NCBI GenBank assembly: GCA_013399875.1
Contig: VXAZ01005587.1
Location: 467,451-531,450 of the forward strand
Source: Gymnorhina tibicen
Taxonomy: Eukaryota > Chordata > Aves > Passeriformes > Artamidae
Length of the DNA stretch: 64,000 nt
Direction: 5' to 3'
The first letter of the stretch is position 1. The number at the start of each line of letters is the position of its first letter. The position numbers were made by a program, and so were the translations under genes. A model generated the notes under the pieces. The model ran no database searches, was not told the origin of the DNA, and worked only from the letters and a program-made list of their open reading frames with translations. Below, one piece after another: positions 1 through 12,214 of this stretch.

Positions 1-783
1 GAGTCCCAGAGTGAGGTAATTAGCATTCATCATCCTCTGGAATTGGCACTGAGAGCTGCTGCTGGAGCTATTGGGTATGGAGGTGATGTTGTGGGAAGAA
101 AAGGTTTTCTGAGGCTGGCTCTGATGGAGAGGTCTAAGAAGGGGAAACCACTGCTGCCAGTGACTTAGGAATTGGTGTTCTGTCAGTGTCAGGACAGAGG
201 GGGGTTTTCTTCCTGAAGAGTCGGTGGTCTCAGGGTGGGCAGTAACCTGCCTGCTGGGTCCCCTTGCCGTGAGGTGACTGTCCAAGATCTGCTCCAGTGT
301 TTCCCAGCCCGGGTGACGGGTGATCCAGTCCCTCAGTGTGGCTCTTCCATGTTTAAAAAAATCCACGTGGCTTTCCCCATTGATGTGACAAGTGAATATT
401 TCAAGAGAATTTTCCAAAATGCCAACATCTGGGATCCCTTGGGCTCCAGAAGTACCCTGGCATTTAGCTGTGGGCTCTTACACTTGGGTTTGGAAGTTAA
501 AAGTGAGTGTTAAGGTGTAGTTTGGATTGCTGATGGTCAAGGATGCATTTGAAATGACAGATAGATTTCTTTCTGCAAACAAAGGCCTTGCCAACCCCCT
601 TGGTGAACTCTCTGAGTAGTTAATTGCCCTCCTTGATTTTCAAGGGAGGGAAGTCCTGGAATCTAGTCTCAGTCGATCCAGCTTCAGACGCAGTGCCAGC
701 AGCAGGATTATCTGCTTTCAGCTTGTGTTGGGGCCGGGTGATTTCGGAGCTGAAACCAACGTGGGGCATGACTGTTGTTGCAG
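1..783 (+). other. PINK1: Intron of PINK1 (partial) upstream of the first exon in the window
   Basis: This stretch precedes the first recognisable PINK1 exon and ends with a TTGTTGCAG acceptor at 775-783. I found no coding similarity, RNA gene or clear repeat in it. The exons coding for the mitochondrial targeting sequence and the N-lobe start must lie left of the window. Confidence 0.6.
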
Positions 784-3700
784 GCTGGTTCCTCGAGTGA
801 AGCCATCCTCGATGCCATGGGCCGAGAGCTCGTCCCAGCCACAGGCGTTGCCTTATCCGGGGAATACGGAGCCATCTCTGGCCGCAGGTACGGACACCAT
901 GGAGATGGTGAGGTGCTAATTTTTCCCTTGATTCATTCTGCAGCAATCTGCACTGTTGAGAAGGTGGACAGAGCTTTCTAGAACAGCTGCTGAAAGCAGA
1001 TGAACCTGAGGATTGTTAAGTTTGTTGGCATGCAGGGAATTGCATTGCTAGACTGTGTGGTCCAGAGGGGGTTGGAAGCAATAATTGCTCCCAATAATTT
1101 GGGAGCATCTGGGGTCCTAGCAGGGTCTGGTGGGTGGCTGTGGCTGTGTCTTAGCTTCCCTGTGTGTGACATGTGTTGGCATTTGCTGAGGTAAAGGCTG
1201 GATGCTTTTTAATTGCACCCCTGCAATCACTAACAGTTCGAGCGTATTAAACATCAAATGATTTCACTGTAATGCAATTTGACTGTGAGGTTTGAGAACT
1301 GGTTTGGTGTAAAATGGGTGCTGGACAGGGAGGTTGAAACTGTTTTAAGTGCAGGAAAACTGGTGAAAAGGAAAATGGAAATGACTCAGTTCCCACTCTT
1401 TCACCTAAATGGGAAGTGAGCAAACAGCATGAAGGCGGAAAATTGCATGGAAAATTTAAAATTATCTCAAGTTAGCTATATTTTTGTTCAGAAATGCGTA
1501 TTTTTTTTCCATTTGAAACAATGGAGTCCATAGCCCAGATTGTCTGATTTAAATTTCAAATCCGTCCTGGCTGCCAATACAAATGAATAATGAATGCTGT
1601 GCCCTACGTGGCTGGCTGGGAATGCAATAGAGCAGCCAAAGGGATATTTGACATTCAGGGGATGAGAGATCTGTGTTGCAGACAGATAGGTAACCTGCTT
1701 TTCAGGGTAGCGAGAGCTTCCTGCCTGTGCCATAAAATAGAGGGTCTAAATTGATACTCCCAGTGTGAAGTTGACCTTTATTATATGTCTAACAAAGTAA
1801 TTGCATTTGGGTGTTACTCTCTAGAGCTGCTGTAGCTCTTTTTGAATGGAGAAGCAGCCTGTGCATGGCTCTGCCTTTGTTAGCAGCATGGAAGGGTTAG
1901 TGGGACTTGAGTAAAATGAAAGGCTGCATGTTATGTGTGAGAGTTTTTATCAAAGCTTTGTTTGTAGTGCACGTAAAGCACCCTATTTCCTGTTTGGCCA
2001 TTGTGAATAGGGAAATCCAGTTACAGCAGAGCCCCTGGTAGGCCTTGGTTGGCTCAGTTTGCTCTGGGAAGCACCGGGGTGGATTCTGAGCTCTGGAGAA
2101 GGTGCTGGGAAATGCCTGCTGCTGTGGTGGATCCGCACGGGCTGTGGGTGCTCTGCATCCACCTGGGAAATGCTGGGCTGAGATGCTGGTTGGGAAATGC
2201 TGCCCATGTTCTTCCTCAGCGAATGGATTCCAGGATGTGAGTGTCTGACTATTTGCTTAACGTGCAGTCCTGTAATCCACCCTGTGCAACTTTAATCTCC
2301 CTCTGCTGAGGCTTCCAGTGCAGAACAAACGTGTTTGCTCACTGCTGGGGAACCCTTTGGTGTGGAGGACGGGCCATAATAATGAAAAGTAATTCCAGCA
2401 ATAACAGCAATGTGTCTGTGATCCATCAGAACCGACTGAGGGACTGATGCGATCTGTGGTGTCTCTCCTCTGCACAGAAAACCTGTCCTTGGGAGGAAGA
2501 AGCTGCAACCTCATCCGAATATAATCCAGGTGATCCGAGCATTCACATCCTCTGTCCCTTTGCTGCCCGGAGCCTTTGCTGACTATCCCGACGTCCTTCC
2601 GTTGAGCCTGAACCCCAGAGGCATCGGTCACAGCCGCACGCTCTTCTTGGTGATGAAGAAGTAGGTGGAGAGAAGCTGGTTAACGTGACTTGGTGTCACA
2701 ATCCGCTAATACAAGCGGGGGTCGTGATGGTTCATTCGATCTCAGAGGGCAAAAGACACAAAGGGGATTTCAGTTTTAATCAACAGTGCACCTTTATTGA
2801 GTGCCAACAACACGAGTATGCAATAGAGGAAAGAGAGGGAGAGAGATATAAAGAAACAAAGTAGAGAGAAAAAAAAGAGAGAGAGAGAGAAAGAGGGGGA
2901 ACAGCTACCAACGGATGAGATGAAGTCCCCATGGTCCTCTGGCCAACAGACTCGCCGGCGCCCATGGGGAGATCTCATCAGGGCTAATTCAGAAAGTCCC
3001 TTTATAGTCTTTCTCGAAAGCGGGGGTGGCAGCTGGCCAGGAGGCGAGGAGATCTGCTATCGTTGTGAGGGCCCGTTGTTCTGTGATACGGGAGCTGGTG
3101 TACAGGACAGGTCCTTCCTTCTCGTTCTGCGAAGCGTTCTTCCCACCTAGGCAGCAAGAACGGTACACCGTGACCTGCACTAATTTTCCTCAGGAATGCA
3201 TACCAGTCCTCAATGGGCGCACCTGCAGGCAACACTTGGCAAACATCCCACCTCAGCCAGGCCAGGACTCCTGTGCAAAAGTCCTCTTTTCCTTTTGGGG
3301 TTTTTAGGGTATTCAGTTTCTGTCCTAATCGATGACCGTGAGGCAGATGAGGGATTTTCGGACCGTCTCTTACACTTGGGTACTCTGTCCCTGCAAAGCT
3401 TGGGCCTGGGCTGCTGCCAAAGAGCAGAGTATGCTCTTGGAAACGCCTCCCAGGACCTGTTCCAAGTCCTTGAGGTTCTAACTGTGCTTCCACAATGAAG
3501 ACAAACCGTTCTTTTTAATAATTACCCCAAATTAAAGTGAGAAATGTGGAGTTTGTCCCTATTTGTCTGCCCTTCTAAGCCTGAACTTCACCCCTAGTCT
3601 GAGCACACTGCTAGAGATGGAGTAGAATCAGTAATGAGACAAGCCAACATTGAGATTGAACCACCAGTGATAAGCCTCCAGGATGCTAATTCCCATTTTT

Positions 3701-6598
3701 TCCGTGTTCTGCCTAGTTACCCCTGCACGCTGCGCCAGTACCTGCGGGAGAACACTCCGGATGTTCGCCTCTCCACAGTGATGATTCTACAGCTCTTGGA
3801 AGGCGTGGACCATCTTGTTCGACATGGAATAGCACACAGAGACCTCAAGTCTGACAACGTCCTGGTTGAATTTGATTCTGGTATGTAGATCCCTGAGGAT
3901 AAATGCCAGTAAATTCACAGAAGTGATAGGGTGACGTAGGTTTTCTGGGAAGTCCCACCCATCTGCGTGTTTGGGGAAAGAAGCATCAAACCTTTTGAAT
4001 AATCTCGGGTTTAGTTTTTAGCTTAGTGCTTGCTGTCACTGCAGCAAGTCATTGATCCTGTCTGTGCCTGAGGTTTTGGATCATTAACATGGACATAGTG
4101 TATTGCTGAGGTGATGGATTGCATGAGCACAGTCAGCATTGACCGGAGCATCCGGGAACACATTCGGGATGCTGCAGGAGCCTTTGCTTCAGGCTCTTGG
4201 CTCTGTCATCTCTCCCAAGCCAAAGAGCACAGGGAGCCTCTTAAAATCCCAGCCCGTGGCCAGGTTAATAGTGCTGCACCCTAGGATGATGAAACATGGG
4301 CTGGGAGGGAAGGGAACTGACGCAGCGTTTTCATCTGCATGTTGTCCTGTCAGCCTCCAACGGAGATTTTAATTACCTGAGCTCTTTTTCAGTGTGATTG
4401 AGATTCAAATGGGCAGGAAGCCATAGCAGGCAGGCAAGTCTGTCTAATTAGGAGTGGAAGAATTTGGTTGAAGAGTATCAGGGAGAGAGACAGAGACCAC
4501 TGGAATCCACCTGCCTTCCTGGAGACATGCCCCAGAGGCGGACAATATGGAGGATTCTCTGTTCCCCAGGGCTCAGGATGTAGAATCATAAAATCCTGGA
4601 ATGGCCTGGGTTGGAAGGAACCTTAAAGCTCTTCTCATTCCAACCCCCTGCCATGGGCAGGGACACCTCACACTAGACCAGGTTACTCTACTCAACATCT
4701 TTACCCACAATCTTGATGAGGGGATTGGATGCCCCTTCAGTCAGTTTGCCGAAGACACCAAGCTGGGTGTTGGTGTGATGTGGTGTTTGGTGCAGCCAGG
4801 TCCTCCCAAACTGAACCCTAACTCTGGCAGCCCCGTGTTGTTCACAGCTGGCTGCCCCTGGCTGGTCATCACCGACTTTGGCTGCTGTTTGGCGGATGAA
4901 AACATCGGCCTCAGGCTGCCCTTCACCAGCTCCTACGTGGATCGGGGTGGCAACGGCTGTCTTATGGCACCTGAGGTAAATCCCTCTGTAGCAATGCTTT
5001 GTGGTGCTGCTTTTCTGCTTGTCCTGCTGTTGGGACTAGAAGTTTTGGTGGCATAGAAGGTTTGTGTCCTACCTTGAGTTAGGCTTGGTGAACATCTGTG
5101 CTGAGCTGTGTCGAATAGACACCTTGAGCTCTAACAGGTGAAACCTAATCAGGTGATGTTAAGAGGCAGAATCAGCCTTTCCCCCCTCCAAATTTAGTCT
5201 TTAGTCTTTATTCAGGCCCCTTTCCATGTCACTGTTAAGAATTTATGCAGCAGTCCTTGTGTTGCAACAGTGGCTTTTGGCTGAAGTTCAAGGCGGTTGT
5301 GAAATTATTTACAGTTCCTTTTTATTTCTCTGATGATAAGCCTAATAAAAGCCAAGACACCCTTAACTGTCTGCTGGACCTGGAGCACCTTGCCGTGGTG
5401 TTGGTTGTTCATCTGCAGGTCTCCTGTCTCCGTAATTCCAGCAGGAGACAGCCCTTGGGACTCTGGGAATGCTGGTCAGGGGCAATGGCTAAAGCCTTGG
5501 TGCAGTGTTCAAACTCCTCCCAGCATCCCAGTGGGCTGAGCAGTGCCAGAGGCTTAGAGCATGCCAGTAGGGAATATTTACACCACGGATTCAGATGTAA
5601 CCCATCTTTGGTTTCAGTCCTTTTAAGCTTATTACAGGGGAAATGCTGATTTGAGCATTAAAAATGGAATTTCAGCACAGAGGCCGCACTCGAGCTGTTT
5701 ATTTGAGTAGCCCCCTCTCCATGGCAGGTGATCACAGCGTCACCTGGCCCAGGCACAGTGATCAACTACAGTAAAGCCGATGCTTGGGCTGTTGGAGCAA
5801 TCGCCTACGAAATCCTGGGCCTGGCCAATCCTTTCTATGGCCTCGGGGACTCGACTCTGGAAAGCAGAAGTTACCGGGAGGACCAGCTGCCGAGCCTGCC
5901 CGGCCACGTGCCCCTCGAGGTGAAGCAGGTGATAAAGATGCTGCTTCAGAGGGATCCCAACAAGGTAAGAAGCTGTTGCCCTTGAGATAGCCTCTTTGGG
6001 ACTATCCCTGGTGGATCGTTTTGCCTTGGAGGGCTGCGGGTGCAGGAGTTAATCCAGATCTCGCTGCAGGATCAAAGGACAACATAAAGAACAAAGCCAA
6101 AAAAGTCTTTGCTGAGTGGTGCTGAATCATTTCAGAGATTTCCAGAGATGTTTGTGTCGGGACTGGACCTCACAGTGGAGGGTTACACACAACATTATAT
6201 GTGTACAGTAATAGTCTCAAAGAGCTTTCTACTTCACAGGGTGGTGCCTCAGGGGAGGCCCAGGGAGTTTTCACCGTGCTGGTAATGTGGCTGAGTGCAG
6301 CAGGATCAGCTAATCTCTACTCCCCTTCCTCTTGCAGAGGTTGTCTGCGAGAGTTGCTGCGAACGTGCTGCACCTGAGCCTCTGGGGTGACAGTGTTGTA
6401 GCGTCCAGGACCCTGAAGCCTGACCAGATGATCGCCTGGCTGCTCTGCCAGTCTGCAGCCACCCTGCTCACCAACAGGCTGGCAGAGAAGAGCCAGGTGG
6501 AAACCAGAATGAAGATGTGCTTCTTGGCGAACCTCGAGTTTGAAGACCTCTGGGCAGCAATATTCCTGTTGCTGGCCTGGAGAAGCCACTCTGGGTGA
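784..6598 (+). CDS. PINK1: PINK1 serine/threonine kinase, C-terminal six exons (5' end outside window)
   Basis: Mitochondrial ubiquitin/Parkin kinase. Coding exons: 784-887, 2478-2660, 3717-3880, 4848-4975, 5728-5964, 6338-6598; all junction phases agree. Visible motifs include AGSSSEAIL and GEYGA in the N-lobe, [15 protein letters not shown], the catalytic loop [10 protein letters not shown] (exon 3717-3880), the DFG motif in ITDFGCC followed by [10 protein letters not shown] (exon 4848-4975), [18 protein letters not shown], and the C-terminal extension ending WRSHSG then TGA at 6596-6598. These match vertebrate PINK1 almost residue for residue. The family acts on the outer mitochondrial membrane, where it phosphorylates ubiquitin and Parkin. 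Kinase-essential Asp residues are present and no frameshift is visible. The first one or two exons are missing only because the window starts inside an intron. The same-strand neighbour is AGMAT. Confidence 0.96.
2694..3494 (-). mobile_element. Probable solo ERV LTR in PINK1 intron, antisense to the gene
   Basis: Read on the minus strand, the block opens TGTGGAAGCACAG near 3494 and closes GATTGTGACA near 2694, fitting TG...CA LTR ends. It contains an AATAAA signal (TTTATT on the plus strand at about 2793) next to a GA-rich low-complexity tract at about 2828-2900. About 800 bp fits an avian ERV LTR. No gag, pol or env reading frame is visible, and I could not match a target-site duplication, so the edges are approximate. 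It begins only about 33 bp after the splice donor of PINK1 exon 2478-2660. Confidence 0.55.
4575..4790. mobile_element. Two CR1 LINE fragments, head to head, in PINK1 intron
   Basis: Positions 4575-4682 carry the antisense CR1 3' end (GGTTGGAAGGAACCTTAAAG, then CCATGGGCAGGGACACCT). Positions 4684-4790 carry a sense piece of the CR1 reverse-transcriptase region (GATGAGGGGATTGGATG, GACACCAAGCTGGGTG). Both are short, decayed remains just upstream of the exon at 4848. Confidence 0.75.
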
Positions 6599-8833
6599 AG
6601 GAACCACCTGGAACACGAGCATCCCACATAAATGGCACTTTCTAAAGGCACATAGGAACCTGTCCTTTCTGTCTGTCTGGAGTCCTGTAGTGCTTTAGGG
6701 AACAAGCTGTTGGCCTGTTTTAGGAGCTTGAGTTTCTCTCTAGCAAGTGTTAACCACACTGCTTTTCTGCCCTGCTAGAGGAGATGCCCTTGCTTCCTTA
6801 CCCTCTGGGGGGGAGGGTGTGTGGACCTTGCAGGTGTCCAGAGGTATGTGGTTGGTTTGTGAGTTGTGTGTTGAGTGAAGCAGGTTCCTTTCAGAGGGGT
6901 GGTTGGGAGGAGGCCCTGGCTGCATTTTACAGGGAAGCATCACAATTTAAACAACACACAGAAATCCAAGCTGACATGGGGACCTGCAGTCTCTGTTGTT
7001 AGGGTAACCGGGGTGGTCTGAAACTCATATTCCTCTGAGCTGTGAAATGACAGCTTGAGAACTTCCTGATGAGGTGCTGCCTGGTAACGTGAGCGTCAGC
7101 AGCGCTGAAAACCTTGCAGTTGTACGCAGGATAGTGGAAGCACATCGTCCTCAAATCCCGCTTATCTTTGTTCTTAACTGTTGTAGCTCTGTGGTGGCGG
7201 CTGCCCCAGGGTCCAAGGCTGAGTCAGACTCTCCAGTTAGGGATAATGCTTCAAACAAAGTGAGGCTGGGCAGCAGCCCCTGCTTAAAGAGCTTAGTGTG
7301 ATGCTCTGCTCTTTTACCTGCCTGTGTTTCCTTCAGTGCAATAATATCCTCTGGTGGGGAGGGCGGGAGACATCAATCTTTAAATAACAACAGCCATGTT
7401 TATGAAACATCATTCGATTTCATGGCTATAATTGTGTTTAGAGGAACTTGGGGAGAAAGTTATTTATGCTTGTTGCACAATAAATTGAAGATTAAGCTCC
7501 GTGGCTGTGTGGGTTCTCTCAATCCAATTTGGGCTGTGCAGCGTTGGTTCCGGGGTGTCTTAAATGCGAATTCAGCTCTTTCCAGTGCTTGCTGTGGAAC
7601 ATGGTGTTTTACTCCAAGTGGAATTTCCCGAAGAGGAACAGATCTTGCCTTGGGGATGTTTTGTACTCTCCCGCATGGTATGTCACTGGCCGCTCCTGCA
7701 GTTTCCAGGTAGATGACAATGGCTGATACCCCTAATCATCACAGGATAACCTGCTCTCAGGGTTCTGCACACTGTTGTGGTGCAGCAAAGAGCACAGAGC
7801 CTGGAGAATCAGGGAAAATGAGCTCTTGGAGGAAAAAGTTGCAAAAAAAGACCTTTGTAATATTGATCTGACCCAACCAAAGTGTGTGCTGCTGTTTCTT
7901 ACATTACTGAGTTTTTGCAGTGTATTTCTGCTGCCTTTGCTTTGTGTGTGCCTGGGTCTGGCAGCGATGTCCCATGCCCTGGACACTCTCTGGAGCCTTT
8001 TGAGGAGTAAATGCTGTTGCTGTGTGGTGGATCTCTACCCTGAGCCCTCTTTCTGCCATGAACATCATTCCCGTGCCTTTCCCTCTCTTTCCCAGGTCCA
8101 GTCTCTATACAAGTAGGGAGCAGAATTAGGGGCTGGAGCCATCCAGTATCGAGTGTGTTTGTATTTGCCCAACCAGGGTTTTATCTGCGCTGATGAGCTC
8201 CACTCATTGGAAACTTACTTCCCCTGGAAACTTTCAATTCTGTCCTCAAAAATGGCCTAAAATGCTTGTCCTGCAGCTTGTCCCTCTGGTCCTTAAATCC
8301 CTGTTAATGCTTCCCCTGTGCTTGCATTTTGTCCCCCCGTGGTTCTGCTGAGGCCAGGCTTTCCTTCTGTTTTCTTTCCCTTCTGCCTTCTGCTAACGAG
8401 ATGTTTTTATGATTCTTCAGCATTCTGAGTGCTCTTGTGAAGTGCAGTTTAAAAGTACAAACTGTTAATGCAACAAATGCTGCTGTGCTGTCTGTCTGCA
8501 AATGCCCAAGGGGAGCAAACTGGGACAGCTCCCAGCACGTCCCTCCTGCCCTGTCCTGCTAAGCCCCGTGCAGCCTCTTGCCCCTCACCGCCGTGTTTGT
8601 TCCCAGTGTTTGCCAGGACGATGCCATTGGGAAAGGGGGTCACTGGGAGGGTGAACGTGGAGGCTGGGCTGCATTTCTGCCCTTCCCTGGGCAGCGGAGT
8701 GTCTGGCTGCACTTTGATCCCTGAAGGGAGGCTTGGCAGAGGCAGCTGCTGCTCTGCTGGAGCTGGGAACAGAGTCCACAGCACCCCTCGCTGCGTTCCC
8801 TGTGGGACAGAGGGTGGAAGCGTGTGGGTCAGG
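6599..8833 (+). other. PINK1 3' UTR and PINK1-AGMAT intergenic region
   Basis: No coding similarity was found. The first part is presumably PINK1 3' UTR, up to the poly(A) signal at 7479. The rest leads into AGMAT and becomes GC-rich from about 8500. I recognised no repeat family here. Confidence 0.5.
7479..7484 (+). terminator. PINK1: Candidate PINK1 poly(A) signal AATAAA
   Basis: This is a canonical AATAAA about 880 nt after the PINK1 stop codon and the first canonical hexamer I noticed downstream. Transcript ends cannot be seen from sequence alone. Confidence 0.4.
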
Positions 8834-11693
8834 ATGAGGCCCCTGCTCCGGGCTGCCTGCAGCCAGCTGCTGCCTCGGGGAGCTGGGCTCTGCGCCCCCA
8901 AGCCGGCTGTGACCACTATGGTGACCTCGCACCACAGCCTGCAGCCCCCAGCCCCTCTGGCCACCTCCAGCTCCCCATCCAGTGCATCTGCAGCGTCCCT
9001 CCAGGCCCTGGTCCCAGGGAGCAGAGCCCCCAGCCGCTGGAGCTCGTGGTTCAACGTGCCCCCCAGTGCCCTGCTCGTGGCACGGCCTGTGGGGGTCTGC
9101 TCCATGATGAGGCTTCCCATGCAGGCGTCGGCAGAGGGACTGGACGCGGCGTTTGTCGGTGTTCCGCTGGACACGGGCACGTCCAACCGGCCGGGAGCCA
9201 GGTAAGGGCCAGCCAGGGAAGCTGGAGCTGCCCTCTGGCCATCGGGCACAGCTCTCCTGTGGCGAGAGGAGTGCTGGGAACAATGCTGCCTGGTGGCGTT
9301 TCCCAGCCATGCCATTGCCCAGGTTCGGCCCACGTCAGATCCGCGCCGAGTCCGCGATGGTGAGGAGGTGCAATGGCAGCACCGGGGCGGCACCGTTCGA
9401 CTCCCTGCGGGTGGCCGACATCGGGGACGTGAACGTGAATCTCTACAACCTGCCCGACAGCTGCCGCCTCATCCGGGAGTCCTACCAGGAGATCGTGGCC
9501 TCCGGCTGCGTGCCCCTCACCTTGGGTAAGGAGCCTGTGTCTCCCTCTCCTGCCACGTCCTGGCTCCATCAAACTCCCTCTCCTCCTCCTCCCATCATCC
9601 AATCCAGACTTGACAGAAGGCGAGCGGTGAATCTAACCCCTGCAGGGCTTTTGTGCTGTATTGTGGGTAAATTCACAGGTTCTCCGCTGAACAGGATATT
9701 CTGTGATGCCTCTTGCTTTGGGTCAGAAATGAGGAGGGTGGGTCCGTCTGTAAATACAACCAGTGACGTGGTTTTGGTGTCCTGTTGAGCAGGACCCAAA
9801 GCAAGAGCAGGTTTTGTCCCTTGTATCCCTCCTGTTTCCAGAGCGCCAGGCTTTGCACAAGGCCTGATTTGGATGCATGTTGAAGTTTGCAGCTGTTACA
9901 GCTTGGCATCGCTGAAGGAAGCGAGTGTGTGCAGTAACGAGGGGCAAGTCACCAGTTACAGTGTCCTCAGAAGCTAATCAAGTGTCTATTTATAAGCCCA
10001 GTCAAGGGTCCTGCTCCACAGGCTGTTCCTGCTGGCAGTCCTGCATGTCTGGTCCTCCCTAGAAGGAAGACCAGGAGAAGAGAGGACTCAGGAGAGGAGA
10101 GAGGAAGCAACCTGCACCTGGGAGCGTTAGTTTTCCTTTGGCAATGAAGCCCTGCATAAATAAGTGCAGGATAAATGCAAAGAGGGAAAAAATGACTTGG
10201 GAACAAAAGCAATGAGTGCTGAGCGGCTCTTGTAGTCTGTTCCCCCTCTTCCCTGTGTCCTTTCGCAGGTGGAGATCACACCATAACATACCCAATCCTG
10301 CAGGCCCTGGCAGCAAAGTAAGTTTCTAATCTGGAGATGGAGAGAAAGGACCCGGGAAAGAGCCTCAGGAAGGCCCCTGGTTTGCTGTCCCTGCTGTTGG
10401 CAGGGCCACCATGCACGGGACAGGACTAACGTGGCCACCCTGTCTGGAGCAGGCACGGACCCGTGGGACTGGTGCACGTGGATGCTCACACCGACACCGG
10501 AGACACGGCTCTGGGGGAGAGGATCTACCACGGGAGCCCGTTCCGGCGCTGTGTGGAGGAAGGGCTGCTGGACTGCGGCCGCGTGGTCCAGATCGGCATC
10601 CGAGGCTCCTCCTATGACCCCGATCCCAACAAGTACTGCCGGGAACAGGTAAACTGATCCGCAGCTGAGCACTGGGTGCTCTCTCTGCCATAAATACCAC
10701 GTCGGTCATATTTACTCGGCTTCAGCGGGGAAATTAATGCATTTTGTTCCATGCCAGCAGCTTGTCCTATGGGACAAGCACTCCCGGCTCACAGAGTGTC
10801 AGCTGAGCGGAGAGTAAAAAAGTGCGTGTGGGGAGTGGAAGGTGTTTCCAGTGTTTCCAGGTGCGCTACCAAAGCTTCGCCTTGGAATGAGGATTGTCCC
10901 CGGTAGATATTCCCCAGCAGGGCTGGGGATGCCGCTCATCTCCCCGCTTTCCCTAAGCAGGTGCCTGTGTGTCTGTGTTCCTGCAGGGTTTCCGGGTGGT
11001 CCCGGCTGAGGAGTGCTGGATGAAGTCCCTGGAGCCGCTGATGAGGGAGGTGAGGGTGCAGATGGGGGACGGGCCAGTGTACATCAGCTTCGATATCGAT
11101 GGGCTGGACCCCGCGTACGCCCCGGGCACCGGCACCCCGGAGATAGCCGGGCTCACACCTGCACAGGTGAGGGGGACAGCGCTGCCCTTCCCAGGGGGGA
11201 GGGGATGGTTTGCTCCCTTTAAAGGAGGTCGTTCCACCAGCACAGCAAAGTGGGAGTTTAGGGAGGCCAGGAAGGGTTTCCTCGTGGTGATGAGGAAGGG
11301 AAATGTGGAACTGATATGATTTGGTCTGTAGAGGTTGTGTTTCCTTATTGGAATATGGGGAAAGCAGAGCCCTGACCGGTCTGCTAGGTCAGATGTGTTT
11401 CTTGATCCCAAATCCATTTCTTCCCTAGGCTTTGGAGATTATTCGTGGCTGCAAAGGCCTGAACATAGTGGGGTGTGACCTTGTGGAAGTCGCACCGATG
11501 TACGACACCTCTGGTGAGTCTGAAGATGCCTGAGGGCAAGACAAGTGCCTGGCACAGGCGGCTGGGGATGAAAGCTGTTGGATATACACAGTTTTCCCTT
11601 TTTTTGCTTGTTTTTTTAGGCAACACAGCCCTCCTGGGGGCAAACCTACTGTTTGAGATGCTGTGTGTTCTCCCAGGAGTGAAGACACTCTGA
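8834..11693 (+). CDS. AGMAT: Agmatinase, mitochondrial (ureohydrolase family)
   Basis: Hydrolyses agmatine to putrescine and urea in the arginase/ureohydrolase fold with two Mn ions. Exons: 8834-9201, 9323-9525, 10269-10317, 10453-10648, 10987-11166, 11429-11513, 11620-11693; total 1155 nt, 384 aa, phases consistent. Metal-binding motifs are intact: GGDHT (His about 194), HVDAHTD (about 215-221, Asp/His/Asp) and SFDIDGLDP (about 306-314, two Asp). Also seen are [22 protein letters not shown] and the C-terminal [16 protein letters not shown]. The first about 80 residues are Arg-, Ser- and Pro-rich with few acids, as expected of a mitochondrial presequence. The ATG at 8834 was chosen because it starts this presequence. 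The gene is tail-to-tail with DNAJC16, as in mammals. Confidence 0.96.
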
Positions 11694-11801
11694 GGGCAGT
11701 TCCCACCTGCCCTGGCGTGATGCTACTCTGTGCCCTCAGCCAGGCTTTCCATGTCCCCTTCCCTTCAGCCAGCTGCAGCCAGCATGGGCTTTGCAGCACA
11801 A

Positions 11802-11807
11802 AATAAA
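11802..11807 (+). terminator. AGMAT: AGMAT poly(A) signal AATAAA
   Basis: Canonical hexamer 109 nt after the AGMAT stop codon, giving a short 3' UTR. Confidence 0.75.
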
Positions 11808-12214
11808 TGCCATTTACCACTAGAAAAGGTACTTTTAAGCTGAGAAACTGTAGGGAACAGGCTACACACCCCATTTGACTGGGGTCTGGAGCTTTGGAGT
11901 TGGCCTGGGAAAGGGATAGATGAGGCTAATGCCATTTTGCCTCTGGAATGACTCACCCAGCTCACAGGGCTCCTGGAAAAACTCACTGGTAAAAGGTTTG
12001 TCCCATTAGGATGTGGCAGCAGGACAATGAATGCAGAAGAAAGGAGGGCAGGAAGGGGGCCTGGGCCTCCTTGTGAGAGTAGGGAGATACTTGACTAGAT
12101 TTCCTGCTGGTGGAATAACCAGGAGTTTCTTATGGCATGAGCAGTTTAACGCTCCTGGAATTTCTGTGAGGACATGGAGGTGAGGTTAGTTTGTACATGG
12201 AGACACAGCCACCT

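Noticed and set aside
8449..9393. 314-codon minus-strand frame
   Set aside because: It is antisense to AGMAT exon 1-2, where GC-rich codons keep the opposite strand open.
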